From: Muribaculaceae bacterium
Lineage (GTDB): Bacteria > Bacteroidota > Bacteroidia > Bacteroidales > Muribaculaceae
DNA: 64,000 nt
NCBI GenBank assembly: GCA_017473615.1
Contig: JAFUKL010000010.1
Location: 18,248-82,247 of the forward strand
Reading direction: 5' to 3'
Each line of letters opens with the position of its first letter. Position 1 is the first letter of the stretch. Positions 17,876-26,883 of this stretch are shown one piece after another. Below the pieces are notes generated by a model. It saw nothing but the letters and a program-made list of their open reading frames with translations. It was not told the origin of the DNA and made no database searches. The translations under genes were made by a program, and so were the position numbers.

Positions 17876-19132
17876 ATGAAATCAGTTAATTTATTCAATA
17901 CGCATTCAATCGGTACACATTTGTGTACTGCAGCGGTTCTATTATGCTTTTATTCTTGTTCTCATGAAGAAAAGGTAACACTGGAAACAGTGACTGTTAC
18001 AAAAGGAGAAATATCGGAAACAGTGACTGCTACCGGAACTTTGGAAAGTATTACATCAGTCGATGTAGGAACACAAGTCACAGGGATAGTATCACAATTG
18101 TTCGCCGACTTCAATTCAGTTGTCAAGAAAGGTGAACTAATTGCTGAAATAGATAAGACCACTTTAGAAAGTGAACTAAAATCGGCAAATTCCACCCTTG
18201 AAAGCGCAAAAGTCACATACGAATATACAAAAAGTAATTATGAGCGCGACAAGCAATTACATGATAAGCAACTTATTAGTGACTACGAATATGAAACCTC
18301 ACGTAAGGATTATCTTGTGGCAAAATCATCCTACGAAAAAGCACAAGCCGACCGCGTGCGAGCTGCACGTAATTTAAGTTATGCCGAAATATACTCTCCC
18401 ATAGACGGTATTGTGGTATCACGCGAGGTTGAGGTGGGACAAACTGTTGTATCTTCTATGAACGTAGCCAATCTTTACACTATTGCCGACCTTGACAACA
18501 TGCGTGTAGTAGCCAATGTTGACGAAGCTGATATAGGTTCGGTAAAAGTAGGACAAAATGCGTCATTCACAGTTGATGCCTATCCAAATGATATTTTTAA
18601 AGGAAATGTCACACAAGTACGCATCAGCCCAACCACAACATCCAATGTAGTGACTTACGAAGTTCTCATATCGACACAAAATCCGGGACATAAGCTTATT
18701 CCCGGGCTTACAGCCAACGTGACAATCAAAACCAAAGAAGCCAATGACGTACTCACTATACCGCTTAAGGTTTTAAGATTTACACCTCAGGAATTTGAAA
18801 ACGGCGGAGATGATTTGCCTTCATTCACATTACCTAAGCCGAGGAATGCTATGCCTCCCACAGGAGATACACCTAAAGATCCTGCCATCCCCACCGATGA
18901 TATGCACCGTTTGATATGGGTTCTTCGTGATAATCACCTTGTTCCCACCGAAATCCTCATTGGTGTAGACAACGGTATCACCGCCGAAGTTATCGAAGGT
19001 CTTCAAGAAGGTGATAAAGTAGCAGAATCCTATAAAACAGCACAATTGAGCAATGGAGAAGCCGCCAATTCCGGTGAAAACAGCCCGTTCATGCCTAAAC
19101 CACCGGGAAAAGACAGACAAAAGAAAAGATAA
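17876..19132 (+). CDS. Membrane-fusion (MacA-like) periplasmic adaptor, lipoprotein
   Basis: This 418-aa RND/MacA-type adaptor has lipobox FYSC near residue 28. The lipoyl/barrel-sandwich halves are VTATGTLESITSVDVGTQVTG near 50 and IYSPIDGIVVSREVEVGQTV near 170. A coiled-coil hairpin (about 95-160) lies between them, followed by a beta-barrel domain. The C-terminal part (about 300-350) has a Pro-rich insert, and a basic tail ends the protein. It links the TolC-like channel and the MacB-like permease. It is 33 bp from the channel gene and 28 bp from the ATPase start. Confidence 0.92.
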   Translation: MKSVNLFNTHSIGTHLCTAAVLLCFYSCSHEEKVTLETVTVTKGEISETVTATGTLESITSVDVGTQVTGIVSQLFADFNSVVKKGELIAEIDKTTLESELKSANSTLESAKVTYEYTKSNYERDKQLHDKQLISDYEYETSRKDYLVAKSSYEKAQADRVRAARNLSYAEIYSPIDGIVVSREVEVGQTVVSSMNVANLYTIADLDNMRVVANVDEADIGSVKVGQNASFTVDAYPNDIFKGNVTQVRISPTTTSNVVTYEVLISTQNPGHKLIPGLTANVTIKTKEANDVLTIPLKVLRFTPQEFENGGDDLPSFTLPKPRNAMPPTGDTPKDPAIPTDDMHRLIWVLRDNHLVPTEILIGVDNGITAEVIEGLQEGDKVAESYKTAQLSNGEAANSGENSPFMPKPPGKDRQKKR

Positions 19133-19160
19133 CACTTATCCTCCAACAACAAAAAGAATC

Positions 19161-19904
19161 ATGGCAAAAGAAATAATTCGTCTTGAAAACATTCGCCGCA
19201 CTTTCAAAGTTGGCAACGAAGAGGTTCACGCTCTTCGCGGTGTTACATTTTCAATTGAAGAAGGGCAATTCGTAACAATCATGGGAACTTCAGGCTCAGG
19301 AAAGTCTACACTTCTTAATCTGCTCGGATGCCTTGATACACCCTCTTCCGGCGAATATTACCTTGACGGAATAAGCGTCCGCACAATGGGTAAAAATGAG
19401 CGAGCTACACTGCGTAACAGAAAGATAGGATTCGTTTTTCAAAATTATAATCTACTGCCTAAAACCACTGCATTGGAAAATGTCATGCTGCCATTGCTGT
19501 ATAATAATAAAGTAAGCAGTAAGGAACGTGAACATCGTTCCATAGAGGCTCTCGCACACGTAGGTCTGTCCGACCGCATGTATCATAAGAGTAATCAAAT
19601 GAGTGGAGGACAACAACAACGTGTAGCTATTGCACGCGCACTGGTCAACGATCCCGTTATTATTCTTGCCGATGAAGCTACTGGTAATCTTGACACTCGC
19701 ACTTCCTACAGCATACTTGTACTCTTCCAGGAACTATATAAGAAAGGAAGAACCATAATCTTTGTGACACATAATCCGGAATTGGCTCAATTCAGCAGCC
19801 GGAACATCGTGCTGCGCGACGGTAAGATAATAGCCGATGAACTGAACAACAACATAAAGTCAGCCAAAGAGGTATATGATAATTTGCCGACTGAAAACGA
19901 TTAA
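19161..19904 (+). CDS. MacB-type ABC transporter ATPase (LolD/MacB clade)
   Basis: This 247-aa cytosolic ATPase has Walker [10 protein letters not shown] (near 39), Q-loop [10 protein letters not shown] (near 95), signature [15 protein letters not shown] (near 145), Walker [14 protein letters not shown] (near 168) and H-loop [11 protein letters not shown] (near 205). I chose the ATG at 19161, since a longer in-frame extension to 19053 overlaps the adaptor gene and adds non-family sequence. It is immediately followed by the FtsX-fold permease gene. It powers the tripartite export of an unknown substrate, such as a drug, peptide or lipid. Confidence 0.93.
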   Translation: MAKEIIRLENIRRTFKVGNEEVHALRGVTFSIEEGQFVTIMGTSGSGKSTLLNLLGCLDTPSSGEYYLDGISVRTMGKNERATLRNRKIGFVFQNYNLLPKTTALENVMLPLLYNNKVSSKEREHRSIEALAHVGLSDRMYHKSNQMSGGQQQRVAIARALVNDPVIILADEATGNLDTRTSYSILVLFQELYKKGRTIIFVTHNPELAQFSSRNIVLRDGKIIADELNNNIKSAKEVYDNLPTEND

Positions 19905-19921
19905 TACTACAATCCTACGAC

Positions 19922-21142
19922 ATGAATTTCATCAATTTATTAAAAATAGCGGTAAAAGCGTTAAGCAATAACAAACTTCGCGGATTCCTTACAATGCTCG
20001 GCATCATCATAGGAGTTGCATCGGTTATCACCATGCTCGCCATAGGACAAGGGTCAAAGGAAAGCATACGCGCACAGATTTCTGAAATGGGTTCCAACAT
20101 GATTATGATTATGCCCGGAACACACGAACGCGGAGGGGTAAGACAAAGCGCAGAATCCATGCAAACGCTGAAAGAAACCGATTATAAATCGATTCTGAAC
20201 AATGCAAATTTTGTGAGTGCTGTATCTCCCATTATGCAGAGTTCAGGACAATACATCAATGGAGCTAATAACTACCCATCTTCAATGCACGGAGTTTCTC
20301 CCGAATATCTTGAAATACGTAAACTGAAAATCGATAAGGGAGCTATGTTCACCGAGCGCGACATAAATTCAAGCGCAAAAGTATGTGTTGTAGGAAAAAC
20401 CATTATAGACAACCTGTTTCCCGGTGACGATAATCCAATAGGAAAAGTCATACGTTTCAACAAAGTCCCTTTCACAATCGTAGGTACTTTACAATCCAAA
20501 GGCTACAACTCAATGGGACAAGACCAAGACGACGTGGTTCTTGCTCCATACACTACCGTCATGAAACGAGTACTTGCCATCGATTATATACAGAGCATCT
20601 TTGCATCAGCACTTTCAGAGGAGAAAACAGAAGAAGCTATCGATGAAATAACTGAAATCTTGCGTACCAATCACAAATTACGGGAAAGTGATGAAGACAA
20701 CTTTACCATACGTTCACAACAGGAACTAAGTAATATGATAAGTTCCACTTCCGACATGATGACAATCCTACTGGCTTGTATAGCAGGAATATCCCTGCTT
20801 GTGGGTGGAATAGGCATCATGAACATCATGTATGTATCAGTAACCGAGCGTACACGTGAAATAGGCCTGCGCATGAGTATCGGTGCAAGAGGAATAGACA
20901 TCTTGTCACAATTCCTTATCGAATCGGTCATCATAAGTATCACTGGAGGTATAATCGGCGTACTTCTCGGATGTGGCATGGCGGTTATCGTAAAGTTTAT
21001 CCTGCAATGGCCTATCTCAATACAGGCTTATTCAGTTATTCTATCTTTCCTTGTATGCACAATCACCGGTATATTTTTCGGTTGGTATCCGGCAAAAAAA
21101 GCATCCAACCTTGACCCTATAGAAGCATTAAGATATGAATAA
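19922..21142 (+). CDS. MacB-type ABC transporter permease (FtsX fold)
   Basis: This 406-aa permease has an N-terminal MacB_PCD unit: TM1 near 22-45 (GFLTMLGIIIGVASVITMLAIG), then a large periplasmic domain (about 50-275). Three C-terminal TM helices (about 280-400) form the FtsX domain, with the EIGLRMSIGARGIDILSQFLIES segment. Unlike E. coli MacB, the ATPase is a separate gene just upstream. The last codons overlap the following histidine kinase gene by 8 nt, tying pump and sensor in one transcript. Confidence 0.92.
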   Translation: MNFINLLKIAVKALSNNKLRGFLTMLGIIIGVASVITMLAIGQGSKESIRAQISEMGSNMIMIMPGTHERGGVRQSAESMQTLKETDYKSILNNANFVSAVSPIMQSSGQYINGANNYPSSMHGVSPEYLEIRKLKIDKGAMFTERDINSSAKVCVVGKTIIDNLFPGDDNPIGKVIRFNKVPFTIVGTLQSKGYNSMGQDQDDVVLAPYTTVMKRVLAIDYIQSIFASALSEEKTEEAIDEITEILRTNHKLRESDEDNFTIRSQQELSNMISSTSDMMTILLACIAGISLLVGGIGIMNIMYVSVTERTREIGLRMSIGARGIDILSQFLIESVIISITGGIIGVLLGCGMAVIVKFILQWPISIQAYSVILSFLVCTITGIFFGWYPAKKASNLDPIEALRYE

Positions 21143-22262
21143 AGACATTCATATATCACAAGAATCCAAGCGCATTCTATGGACTAAAGCACTGACCCAC
21201 CTATTGATGTTGCTGATTATATTCGTGGGTCCGGAATTGGTGTTCTCCATAGGCAGAACATTCCCAAAGCCCATGTTATTCACACCATTATGCTACATCA
21301 TACTATTCTATATCAACTACTATTTGTTGATTGACAGATACCTTTTCAACAAGAAAAAAATGTGGGTATTCATCATAATCAACATATTGTTACTCATAAG
21401 TGTTATAGCTGTTTTCTACATACTCGAGACATCTTTTAACCCTAAGCACATCCCATTACCGCCAATAATGAAACAGGAAGTATTAGCACCACCTCCTGCC
21501 ATGCAACACGGGTTTATGGAGGGACACATACTTAGAGCTTTGAGAATGTTCCCGAGAATTGGGACTATGGCGCTGTTATCCATTATACTGAGCATAGTAC
21601 TGCGTCTCAGTGAAAAATGGATGAAGTGGGAACGGCTTGAGCAACAGATGAAAACAGAATTGCAAGAGAACGAACTGAAGAACCTTAAAAACCAACTCAA
21701 CCCGCATTTTCTGTTCAATACACTGAACAATATCTATGCGCTTATATCCATCAGTCAGGATAAGGCACAAAAGTCAATACATGAGCTTAGTCAACTGCTC
21801 CGATACACACTTTACGACAATAATGAGCGTGAAGTTCCACTGGAAAAAGATTTGCAGTTTGTAAAGAATTATATTTCACTCATGAGACTGCGTCTCAGCT
21901 CTCATGTATCTCTCACTGTGAATATCAACGAGAAAGAAGGAACCGGAAAGACGATAGCTCCACTTCTATTCATTTCATTGGTGGAAAATGCTTTCAAGCA
22001 CGGCGTGAGCGGTGATAAACCTTGCTTTATCGACATCAGCATCAAGCTCAAAGATGACTGCGTTATTTGCCATGTGGAAAACAGCTGTTTCCCTAAAAAA
22101 GAGAATGACAAAAGCGGAAGCGGTATAGGAATAAACAATCTGAAGAAACAACTCGGTATCCTATATGCCGGACGGTATACATTTAATACTATTCGGAAAG
22201 ATGAACGATTCATCGCCGAATTATCAATATCACTAACATCATCAAAACAGGCGACATTATGA
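21135..22262 (+). CDS. LytS-type sensor histidine kinase of the efflux operon
   Basis: This 375-aa kinase has four predicted membrane helices in the first 160 residues (about 18-38, 47-65, 75-96, 140-160). A short coiled-coil linker follows, then a His_kinase domain with LNPHFLFNTLNNIYALI and an HATPase region (VENAFKHG; GSGIGINNL). It has almost no periplasmic domain, so it may sense the membrane or partner proteins directly. It overlaps the permease gene by 8 nt and the regulator gene by 4 nt (ATGA). Confidence 0.92.
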   Translation: MNKDIHISQESKRILWTKALTHLLMLLIIFVGPELVFSIGRTFPKPMLFTPLCYIILFYINYYLLIDRYLFNKKKMWVFIIINILLLISVIAVFYILETSFNPKHIPLPPIMKQEVLAPPPAMQHGFMEGHILRALRMFPRIGTMALLSIILSIVLRLSEKWMKWERLEQQMKTELQENELKNLKNQLNPHFLFNTLNNIYALISISQDKAQKSIHELSQLLRYTLYDNNEREVPLEKDLQFVKNYISLMRLRLSSHVSLTVNINEKEGTGKTIAPLLFISLVENAFKHGVSGDKPCFIDISIKLKDDCVICHVENSCFPKKENDKSGSGIGINNLKKQLGILYAGRYTFNTIRKDERFIAELSISLTSSKQATL

Positions 22263-22993
22263 GAAATTTAAGATGCTGCATCATCGACGATGAACCTCTC
22301 GCACAAGAACTTATTAAATCTTATGTGAAACAGACACCGTTTCTTGAACTTGTGAACTCCTTTCCATCGGCATCACTGGCTGTGAAAACAATTATTGAGG
22401 ATAAAATCGACTTGGTCTTTCTTGATATTCAAATGTCGGAATTGAATGGTATAGAATTTGCTTGTGTAATCCCACCTTCATGCAAAATTGTGTTTATCAC
22501 AGCATTTGAACAGTATGCACTTGACGGATTTAAAGCAAACGCATTGGACTATCTGCTGAAACCGGTAAGCTATAACGAATTTCTTCATGCAGCCAATAAG
22601 GCTTTACAATGGTTTGAAATGGCTGATAGTTCAAAAACGATTTGCGACAACAATGACTATATCATAATAAAAAGCGAATACAAACTGATTCAAATTGCCA
22701 TATCAAACATCTTATATATCGAAGGGCTGAAAGACTACGTAAAAATATATCTTGAGGACAGTAATACAGGCATAATGTCACTGATGAGCCTTAAAACACT
22801 TGAAAGTTGTCTGCCACAAGACCGTTTTTTACGTGTACATCGTTCTTTTATTGTACAAACCTCAAAAATCAAGGTTATAGAACGCAATCGTATCGTATTC
22901 GGTAAACAGTACATTCCTATTTCCGATACCTATAAAGATGCGTTCTATGAATATGTCAACCGCAGAACACTAAATCCCATTAAAGAACCCTAA
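22259..22993 (+). CDS. LytTR response regulator of the efflux operon
   Basis: This 244-aa regulator has a receiver domain (CIIDDEPLAQE at about 6-16; phospho-Asp in LVFLDIQM near 57; KP near 102) and a C-terminal LytTR domain (about 135-235, with YIEGLKDYVKIY and FLRVHRSFIV). It is translationally coupled to the kinase gene and likely controls the efflux operon it belongs to. The operon ends at the hairpin at 23027-23054. Confidence 0.92.
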   Translation: MRNLRCCIIDDEPLAQELIKSYVKQTPFLELVNSFPSASLAVKTIIEDKIDLVFLDIQMSELNGIEFACVIPPSCKIVFITAFEQYALDGFKANALDYLLKPVSYNEFLHAANKALQWFEMADSSKTICDNNDYIIIKSEYKLIQIAISNILYIEGLKDYVKIYLEDSNTGIMSLMSLKTLESCLPQDRFLRVHRSFIVQTSKIKVIERNRIVFGKQYIPISDTYKDAFYEYVNRRTLNPIKEP

Positions 22994-23026
22994 TATGTAA
23001 CACTATATCTCTTATACATTTTTAAA

Positions 23027-23060
23027 GTGCCGGCTGTCGTGAGACCCCCGGCACATATTT
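23027..23060 (+). terminator. Terminator of the efflux/two-component operon
   Basis: Stem GTGCCGG/CCGGCAC (23027-23033, 23048-23054), 14-nt loop, followed by ATATTTTTCCC. Confidence 0.75.
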
Positions 23061-23149
23061 TTCCCACTTCTGCCGACACGTTTTTTTATATTTACACAAA
23101 TAACGGAAAAAAATCCCAAGTCTAATTCCCCACTCATGATTATTTTCAG

Positions 23150-23157
23150 TATCTTTG
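23150..23157 (+). promoter_or_regulatory. -7 element for ruvX, near-leaderless
   Basis: TATCTTTG matches TAnnTTTG exactly and ends only 7 nt before the ruvX ATG at 23165. The mRNA would therefore have a 5' leader of a few nucleotides or none. Confidence 0.6.
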
Positions 23158-23164
23158 CAGTTAT

Positions 23165-23581
23165 ATGGGACGAATCATTGGAATAGACTATGGACGTAAA
23201 CGCAGCGGTATCGCTGTGACCGACCCGCTGAAGATTATCGCCAACGGGCTGACTACAATTCCGTCACACACATTGATAGAGTTTTTGCAAGGATACACAG
23301 CTAAAGAGTGTGTGGAAAAAATCATTGTAGGTCTGCCGAAACAACTTAACGGCACACCCAGTGAAAGCATGAAATACATCACACCTTTCCTAAATCGGTT
23401 GCGAAAAGTCTTTCCCGACATTCCCGTTGAAATGTATGACGAGCGATTCACTTCCACTATAGCACACAAAGCTATGCTTGACGGTGGAATGAAGAAAAAA
23501 GATAGGCAGAATAAAGAAATCGTCGATACCATTGCCGCATCAATAATACTGAACGACTATTTACAAAGCAATAAATTTTAA
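23165..23581 (+). CDS. ruvX: RuvX/YqgF-family putative Holliday junction resolvase / pre-16S rRNA nuclease
   Basis: This 138-aa RNase H-fold protein has the family N-terminus [20 protein letters not shown] (catalytic Asp in IGIDYG), a middle [12 protein letters not shown] and a C-terminal YDERFTS...[13 protein letters not shown] with the remaining acidic residues. YqgF has been assigned both Holliday-junction resolution and 16S rRNA 5' processing; the second is better supported in E. coli. It is the first gene of a ruvX-def-ettA run, all linked to translation. Confidence 0.93.
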   Translation: MGRIIGIDYGRKRSGIAVTDPLKIIANGLTTIPSHTLIEFLQGYTAKECVEKIIVGLPKQLNGTPSESMKYITPFLNRLRKVFPDIPVEMYDERFTSTIAHKAMLDGGMKKKDRQNKEIVDTIAASIILNDYLQSNKF

Positions 23582-23586
23582 ATAAT

Positions 23587-24147
23587 ATGATATTACCCAT
23601 CTACCTGTACGGACATCCCGTACTTAGGAATGTATCTGAAGACATTACTCCTGATTATCCTAAATTAAAGGAGTTGATAGAGAACATGAAAGCAACAATG
23701 TATGAAAGCGACGGTATAGGTATCGCAGCACCGCAAGTGGGGCTTAACATACGACTTATATGCATTGATGTGGATGTATTGAAAGAATCCTTTCCTGAAC
23801 TTGAAGGCAAAAGTTATGTTCTTATCAACCCGAAACTTGAGGTTATCTCCGACGGAAAAAAGACTAACCGGGAAGAAGGATGCCTAAGCCTGCCGGGAAT
23901 ACATGAACCGGTACCCCGCATCGAAAAAATCCATGTAACATGGGTAGACGAGAACTTTGAACCTCATGATGAAATAATAGAAGGGTATCTTGCCCGCGTA
24001 TTTCAGCACGAATACGACCATTTGGAGGGGCATGTATTCATCGACCATATTTCTGCAATACGCAAGCAACTGATAAGAAACAAACTGCGTAACATAGTAG
24101 ACGGGAAAGTGCGTTGCAGCTACCGTACACGAGGTTACAAAAAATAA
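23587..24147 (+). CDS. def: Peptide deformylase
   Basis: This 186-aa metalloenzyme removes the formyl group from nascent N-termini. All three motifs are present: [10 protein letters not shown] (about 46-55), EEGCLSLPG (about 98-106, Cys metal ligand) and [11 protein letters not shown] (about 141-151, two His ligands and the catalytic Glu). It begins 5 bp after ruvX. Length is typical. Confidence 0.96.
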   Translation: MILPIYLYGHPVLRNVSEDITPDYPKLKELIENMKATMYESDGIGIAAPQVGLNIRLICIDVDVLKESFPELEGKSYVLINPKLEVISDGKKTNREEGCLSLPGIHEPVPRIEKIHVTWVDENFEPHDEIIEGYLARVFQHEYDHLEGHVFIDHISAIRKQLIRNKLRNIVDGKVRCSYRTRGYKK

Positions 24148-24180
24148 TCATCAACCAATACTTCTTATAAATAAAGCATT

Positions 24181-25866
24181 ATGGCTGACGACAAAAAGGT
24201 AATATTCTCAATGGTGGGAGTAAACAAGATTTTTCCGCCACAGAAACAGGTATTAAAAAACATTTACCTATCTTTCTTTTACGGAGCAAAGATAGGCATT
24301 ATAGGTCTTAACGGATCTGGTAAATCCACATTATTAAAAATCATCGCAGGTATCGACAAACAATACCAAGGTGAAGTGGTATTTTCTCCGGGCTATTCGG
24401 TAGGATACTTCGAACAGGAACCTAAACTCGACCCTGAAAAAACCGTAAAAGAAATCGTACAAGAAGGCATGCAGCCCACTCTCGACCTTCTTGCTGAATT
24501 TGACAAAGTAAACGAGAGTTTCGGCGACCCCGATGTGCTTGAAGATCCCGAAAAAATGGATAAACTCATAGCACGCCAAGCAGAATTACAAGATAAATTA
24601 GATGCTGTAGACGCTTGGAATCTCGATAACAAACTTGAACGAGCAATGGATGCTCTCCGTTGTCCGCCCGAGGATCAATTGATTGGAACTCTCTCGGGTG
24701 GTGAACGCCGCCGTGTTGCGTTGTGCCGCCTTCTGCTTCAACAACCCGACATATTATTGCTCGATGAGCCTACCAACCACCTTGACGCAGAGTCCATCGA
24801 CTGGCTTGAACAACACTTACAGCAATATCCGGGTACAGTAATAGCAGTCACCCACGACCGTTATTTCCTCGACCACGTAGCAGGATGGATATTGGAGCTT
24901 GACCGTGGCGAAGGTATTCCGTGGAAAGGTAACTACTCTTCATGGCTCGACCAAAAGACAAAGCGCATGGCTCAGGAAGAAAAGCAAGCCAGCAAACGAC
25001 GCAAGACCCTTGAGCGAGAGCTTGAATGGGTGCGTATGGCACCAAAAGCAAGGCAAGCCAAGGGCAAAGCCCGCCTGTCATCATACGACCGTTTGCTCAA
25101 CGAAGACCAGAAAGAACGTGAAGAAAAACTTGAAATATTCATTCCTAACGGACCGCGTCTGGGAAATAAGGTTATAGAAGCTCAACATGTAGCCAAAGCA
25201 TTTGGCGACAAGGTTCTGTTTGACGACCTAAACTTCATGCTGCCACCTAACGGCATAGTCGGTATCATAGGACCTAACGGAGCCGGAAAGACCACAATGT
25301 TCCGCTTGATTATGGAATTGGAAAAAGCCGACAAAGGCTCATTTGATATAGGAGAAACAGTAAAAGTCGCCTACGTAGACCAGAACCATAAGGACTTACA
25401 TCCCGAAAGCACCGTCTACCAAGTAGTCTCACAGGGAAACGAAACATTCCGTATGGGAGGTAAGGACATGAATGCCAGAGCATACCTTTCAAAATTCAAT
25501 TTCACAGGAGCCGATCAAGAAAAGAAAATAGGTATGCTTTCCGGTGGTGAACGTAACCGTTTGCACTTGGCGATGGCTCTAAAGGAAGAAGGTAACGTCC
25601 TTCTGCTTGATGAACCTACCAATGACATCGACGTAAACACTCTGCGAGCACTTGAGGAAGGACTTGAGAACTTTGCCGGCTGTGCTGTAATCATATCTCA
25701 CGACCGCTGGTTTCTTGACCGTATATGCACGCATATACTTGCCTTTGAAGGAGATAGCAAAGTATTCTATTATGAAGGTTCTTATTCCGACTATGAGGAA
25801 AACAAAAAATCACGTATGGGCGACACCCAGCCGCACCGCATTCGATACAAAAAATTAATAGAATAA
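24181..25866 (+). CDS. ettA: Energy-dependent translational throttle protein (ABC-F)
   Basis: This 561-aa ABC-F protein has two nucleotide-binding domains and no membrane part. The first has Walker A GLNGSGKST (near 42) and LSGGERRRVALCRLLLQQPD with LLDEPTNHLD. The second has GPNGAGKTT (near 363) and LSGGERNRLHLAMALKEEG with LLDEPTNDIDV. An arm and P-site-tRNA-interaction linker (about 90-130 and 245-310, RMAQEEKQASKRRKTLERE) separates them. Length and linker match EttA, which gates the first translation steps according to ADP/ATP. It is 33 bp after def. Confidence 0.93.
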   Translation: MADDKKVIFSMVGVNKIFPPQKQVLKNIYLSFFYGAKIGIIGLNGSGKSTLLKIIAGIDKQYQGEVVFSPGYSVGYFEQEPKLDPEKTVKEIVQEGMQPTLDLLAEFDKVNESFGDPDVLEDPEKMDKLIARQAELQDKLDAVDAWNLDNKLERAMDALRCPPEDQLIGTLSGGERRRVALCRLLLQQPDILLLDEPTNHLDAESIDWLEQHLQQYPGTVIAVTHDRYFLDHVAGWILELDRGEGIPWKGNYSSWLDQKTKRMAQEEKQASKRRKTLERELEWVRMAPKARQAKGKARLSSYDRLLNEDQKEREEKLEIFIPNGPRLGNKVIEAQHVAKAFGDKVLFDDLNFMLPPNGIVGIIGPNGAGKTTMFRLIMELEKADKGSFDIGETVKVAYVDQNHKDLHPESTVYQVVSQGNETFRMGGKDMNARAYLSKFNFTGADQEKKIGMLSGGERNRLHLAMALKEEGNVLLLDEPTNDIDVNTLRALEEGLENFAGCAVIISHDRWFLDRICTHILAFEGDSKVFYYEGSYSDYEENKKSRMGDTQPHRIRYKKLIE

Positions 25867-25912
25867 CAACTATTCCGACATAATTGTAACATCATAAATT
25901 ATCACATACTGC

Positions 25913-25942
25913 AATAAAGGCTGTCTCACGACAGCCTTTATT
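25913..25942 (+). terminator. Terminator of ruvX-def-ettA
   Basis: A perfect 13-bp stem (AATAAAGGCTGTC, arms 25913-25925 and 25930-25942) with a 4-nt loop lies 46 bp after ettA. Confidence 0.85.
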
Positions 25943-26100
25943 CATTAACCTTTAATCTAATACCATGAAAAACACAGTGCAAATATAGTAATTTGCCAAT
26001 AAAACACAAATATATGGATAATGTTTTTACAATTAACCTTTTTTAATGCTACCGTTTTAGAATTATTACTACTTTTACAATCGTATAACAAAACAGTGTC

Positions 26101-26883
26101 ATGAATATTGGAACTAAAATACTTATCGTAGATGATGAAAAAGAAATCTGCGAGATTCTAAAGTACAATTTACAATTGGAAGGTTATGATGCCGACATCG
26201 CTTATAGCGCAGAAGAAGCGTTTGCGAAGAATCCTGCATCATACGCATTGATTATATTGGATATAATGATGGATAACGTAAACGGGTTTGAAATGGCACG
26301 TTTGCTAAAAAAAGACCCGGCCACAATGTACATCCCTATTATATTCTGTTCTGCATTAAGCGGGGAAGACGAGCATATAATGGGGCTTAATATAGGCGCA
26401 GACGATTATATAACCAAGCCCTTCCGTACAAGGGAAGTAATAGCCAGAGTAAAAAGTGTGTTGCGCAGAACAAAAGTCACACAAGAATTATCATCACGAC
26501 TTCAACATACCGTACCACAAAACAATACACCTATCACCCCGGTATCAAGTGTAACACCACAAAGTCAGCAAAGCAGATTTGAGCCGGATCTCTGCTTTAA
26601 GCGTCTGCGCGTTGACCAGAACACGAAACAATGCTACATTGATGGAGATATAGTAAATCTCACAAAGACCGAGTTTGAACTATTGACATTCCTGCTAAAG
26701 CACCGCAATAGCATATACACACGCAAGGAATTACTCTCTAAGATATGGAATGATTCCGAAAGCGTTTCCAACCGCACAATCGACACCAATATAACAAGGC
26801 TTCGCAAAAAGCTTGGCGATTACGGAAGTTGTATTACGACCCGTTTAGGATATGGCTATGGATTCCAAGAACTTAACGTTTAA
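26101..26883 (+). CDS. OmpR-family response regulator (RprY-like)
   Basis: This 260-aa regulator has a receiver domain (ILIVDDEKEICEIL at about 8-21; phospho-Asp in ALIILDIMMD near 58; ITKPF near 108). An unusually long Ser/Thr/Gln/Pro-rich linker follows (about 128-165). The C-terminal winged helix ends with IDTNITRLRKKLGDYGSCI and GYGYGF. It resembles RprY of Bacteroides but orthology is not proven. Upstream, TACTTTTA (26070-26077) differs from the -7 consensus only in the last base. The gene overlaps the next kinase gene by 32 nt. Confidence 0.88.
   Translation: MNIGTKILIVDDEKEICEILKYNLQLEGYDADIAYSAEEAFAKNPASYALIILDIMMDNVNGFEMARLLKKDPATMYIPIIFCSALSGEDEHIMGLNIGADDYITKPFRTREVIARVKSVLRRTKVTQELSSRLQHTVPQNNTPITPVSSVTPQSQQSRFEPDLCFKRLRVDQNTKQCYIDGDIVNLTKTEFELLTFLLKHRNSIYTRKELLSKIWNDSESVSNRTIDTNITRLRKKLGDYGSCITTRLGYGYGFQELNV

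Noticed and set aside
25980-26030. Two CAAATATA motifs that read as -7 elements on the - strand
   Set aside because: They would point into the ettA terminator with no gene to drive; probably AT-rich chance matches.
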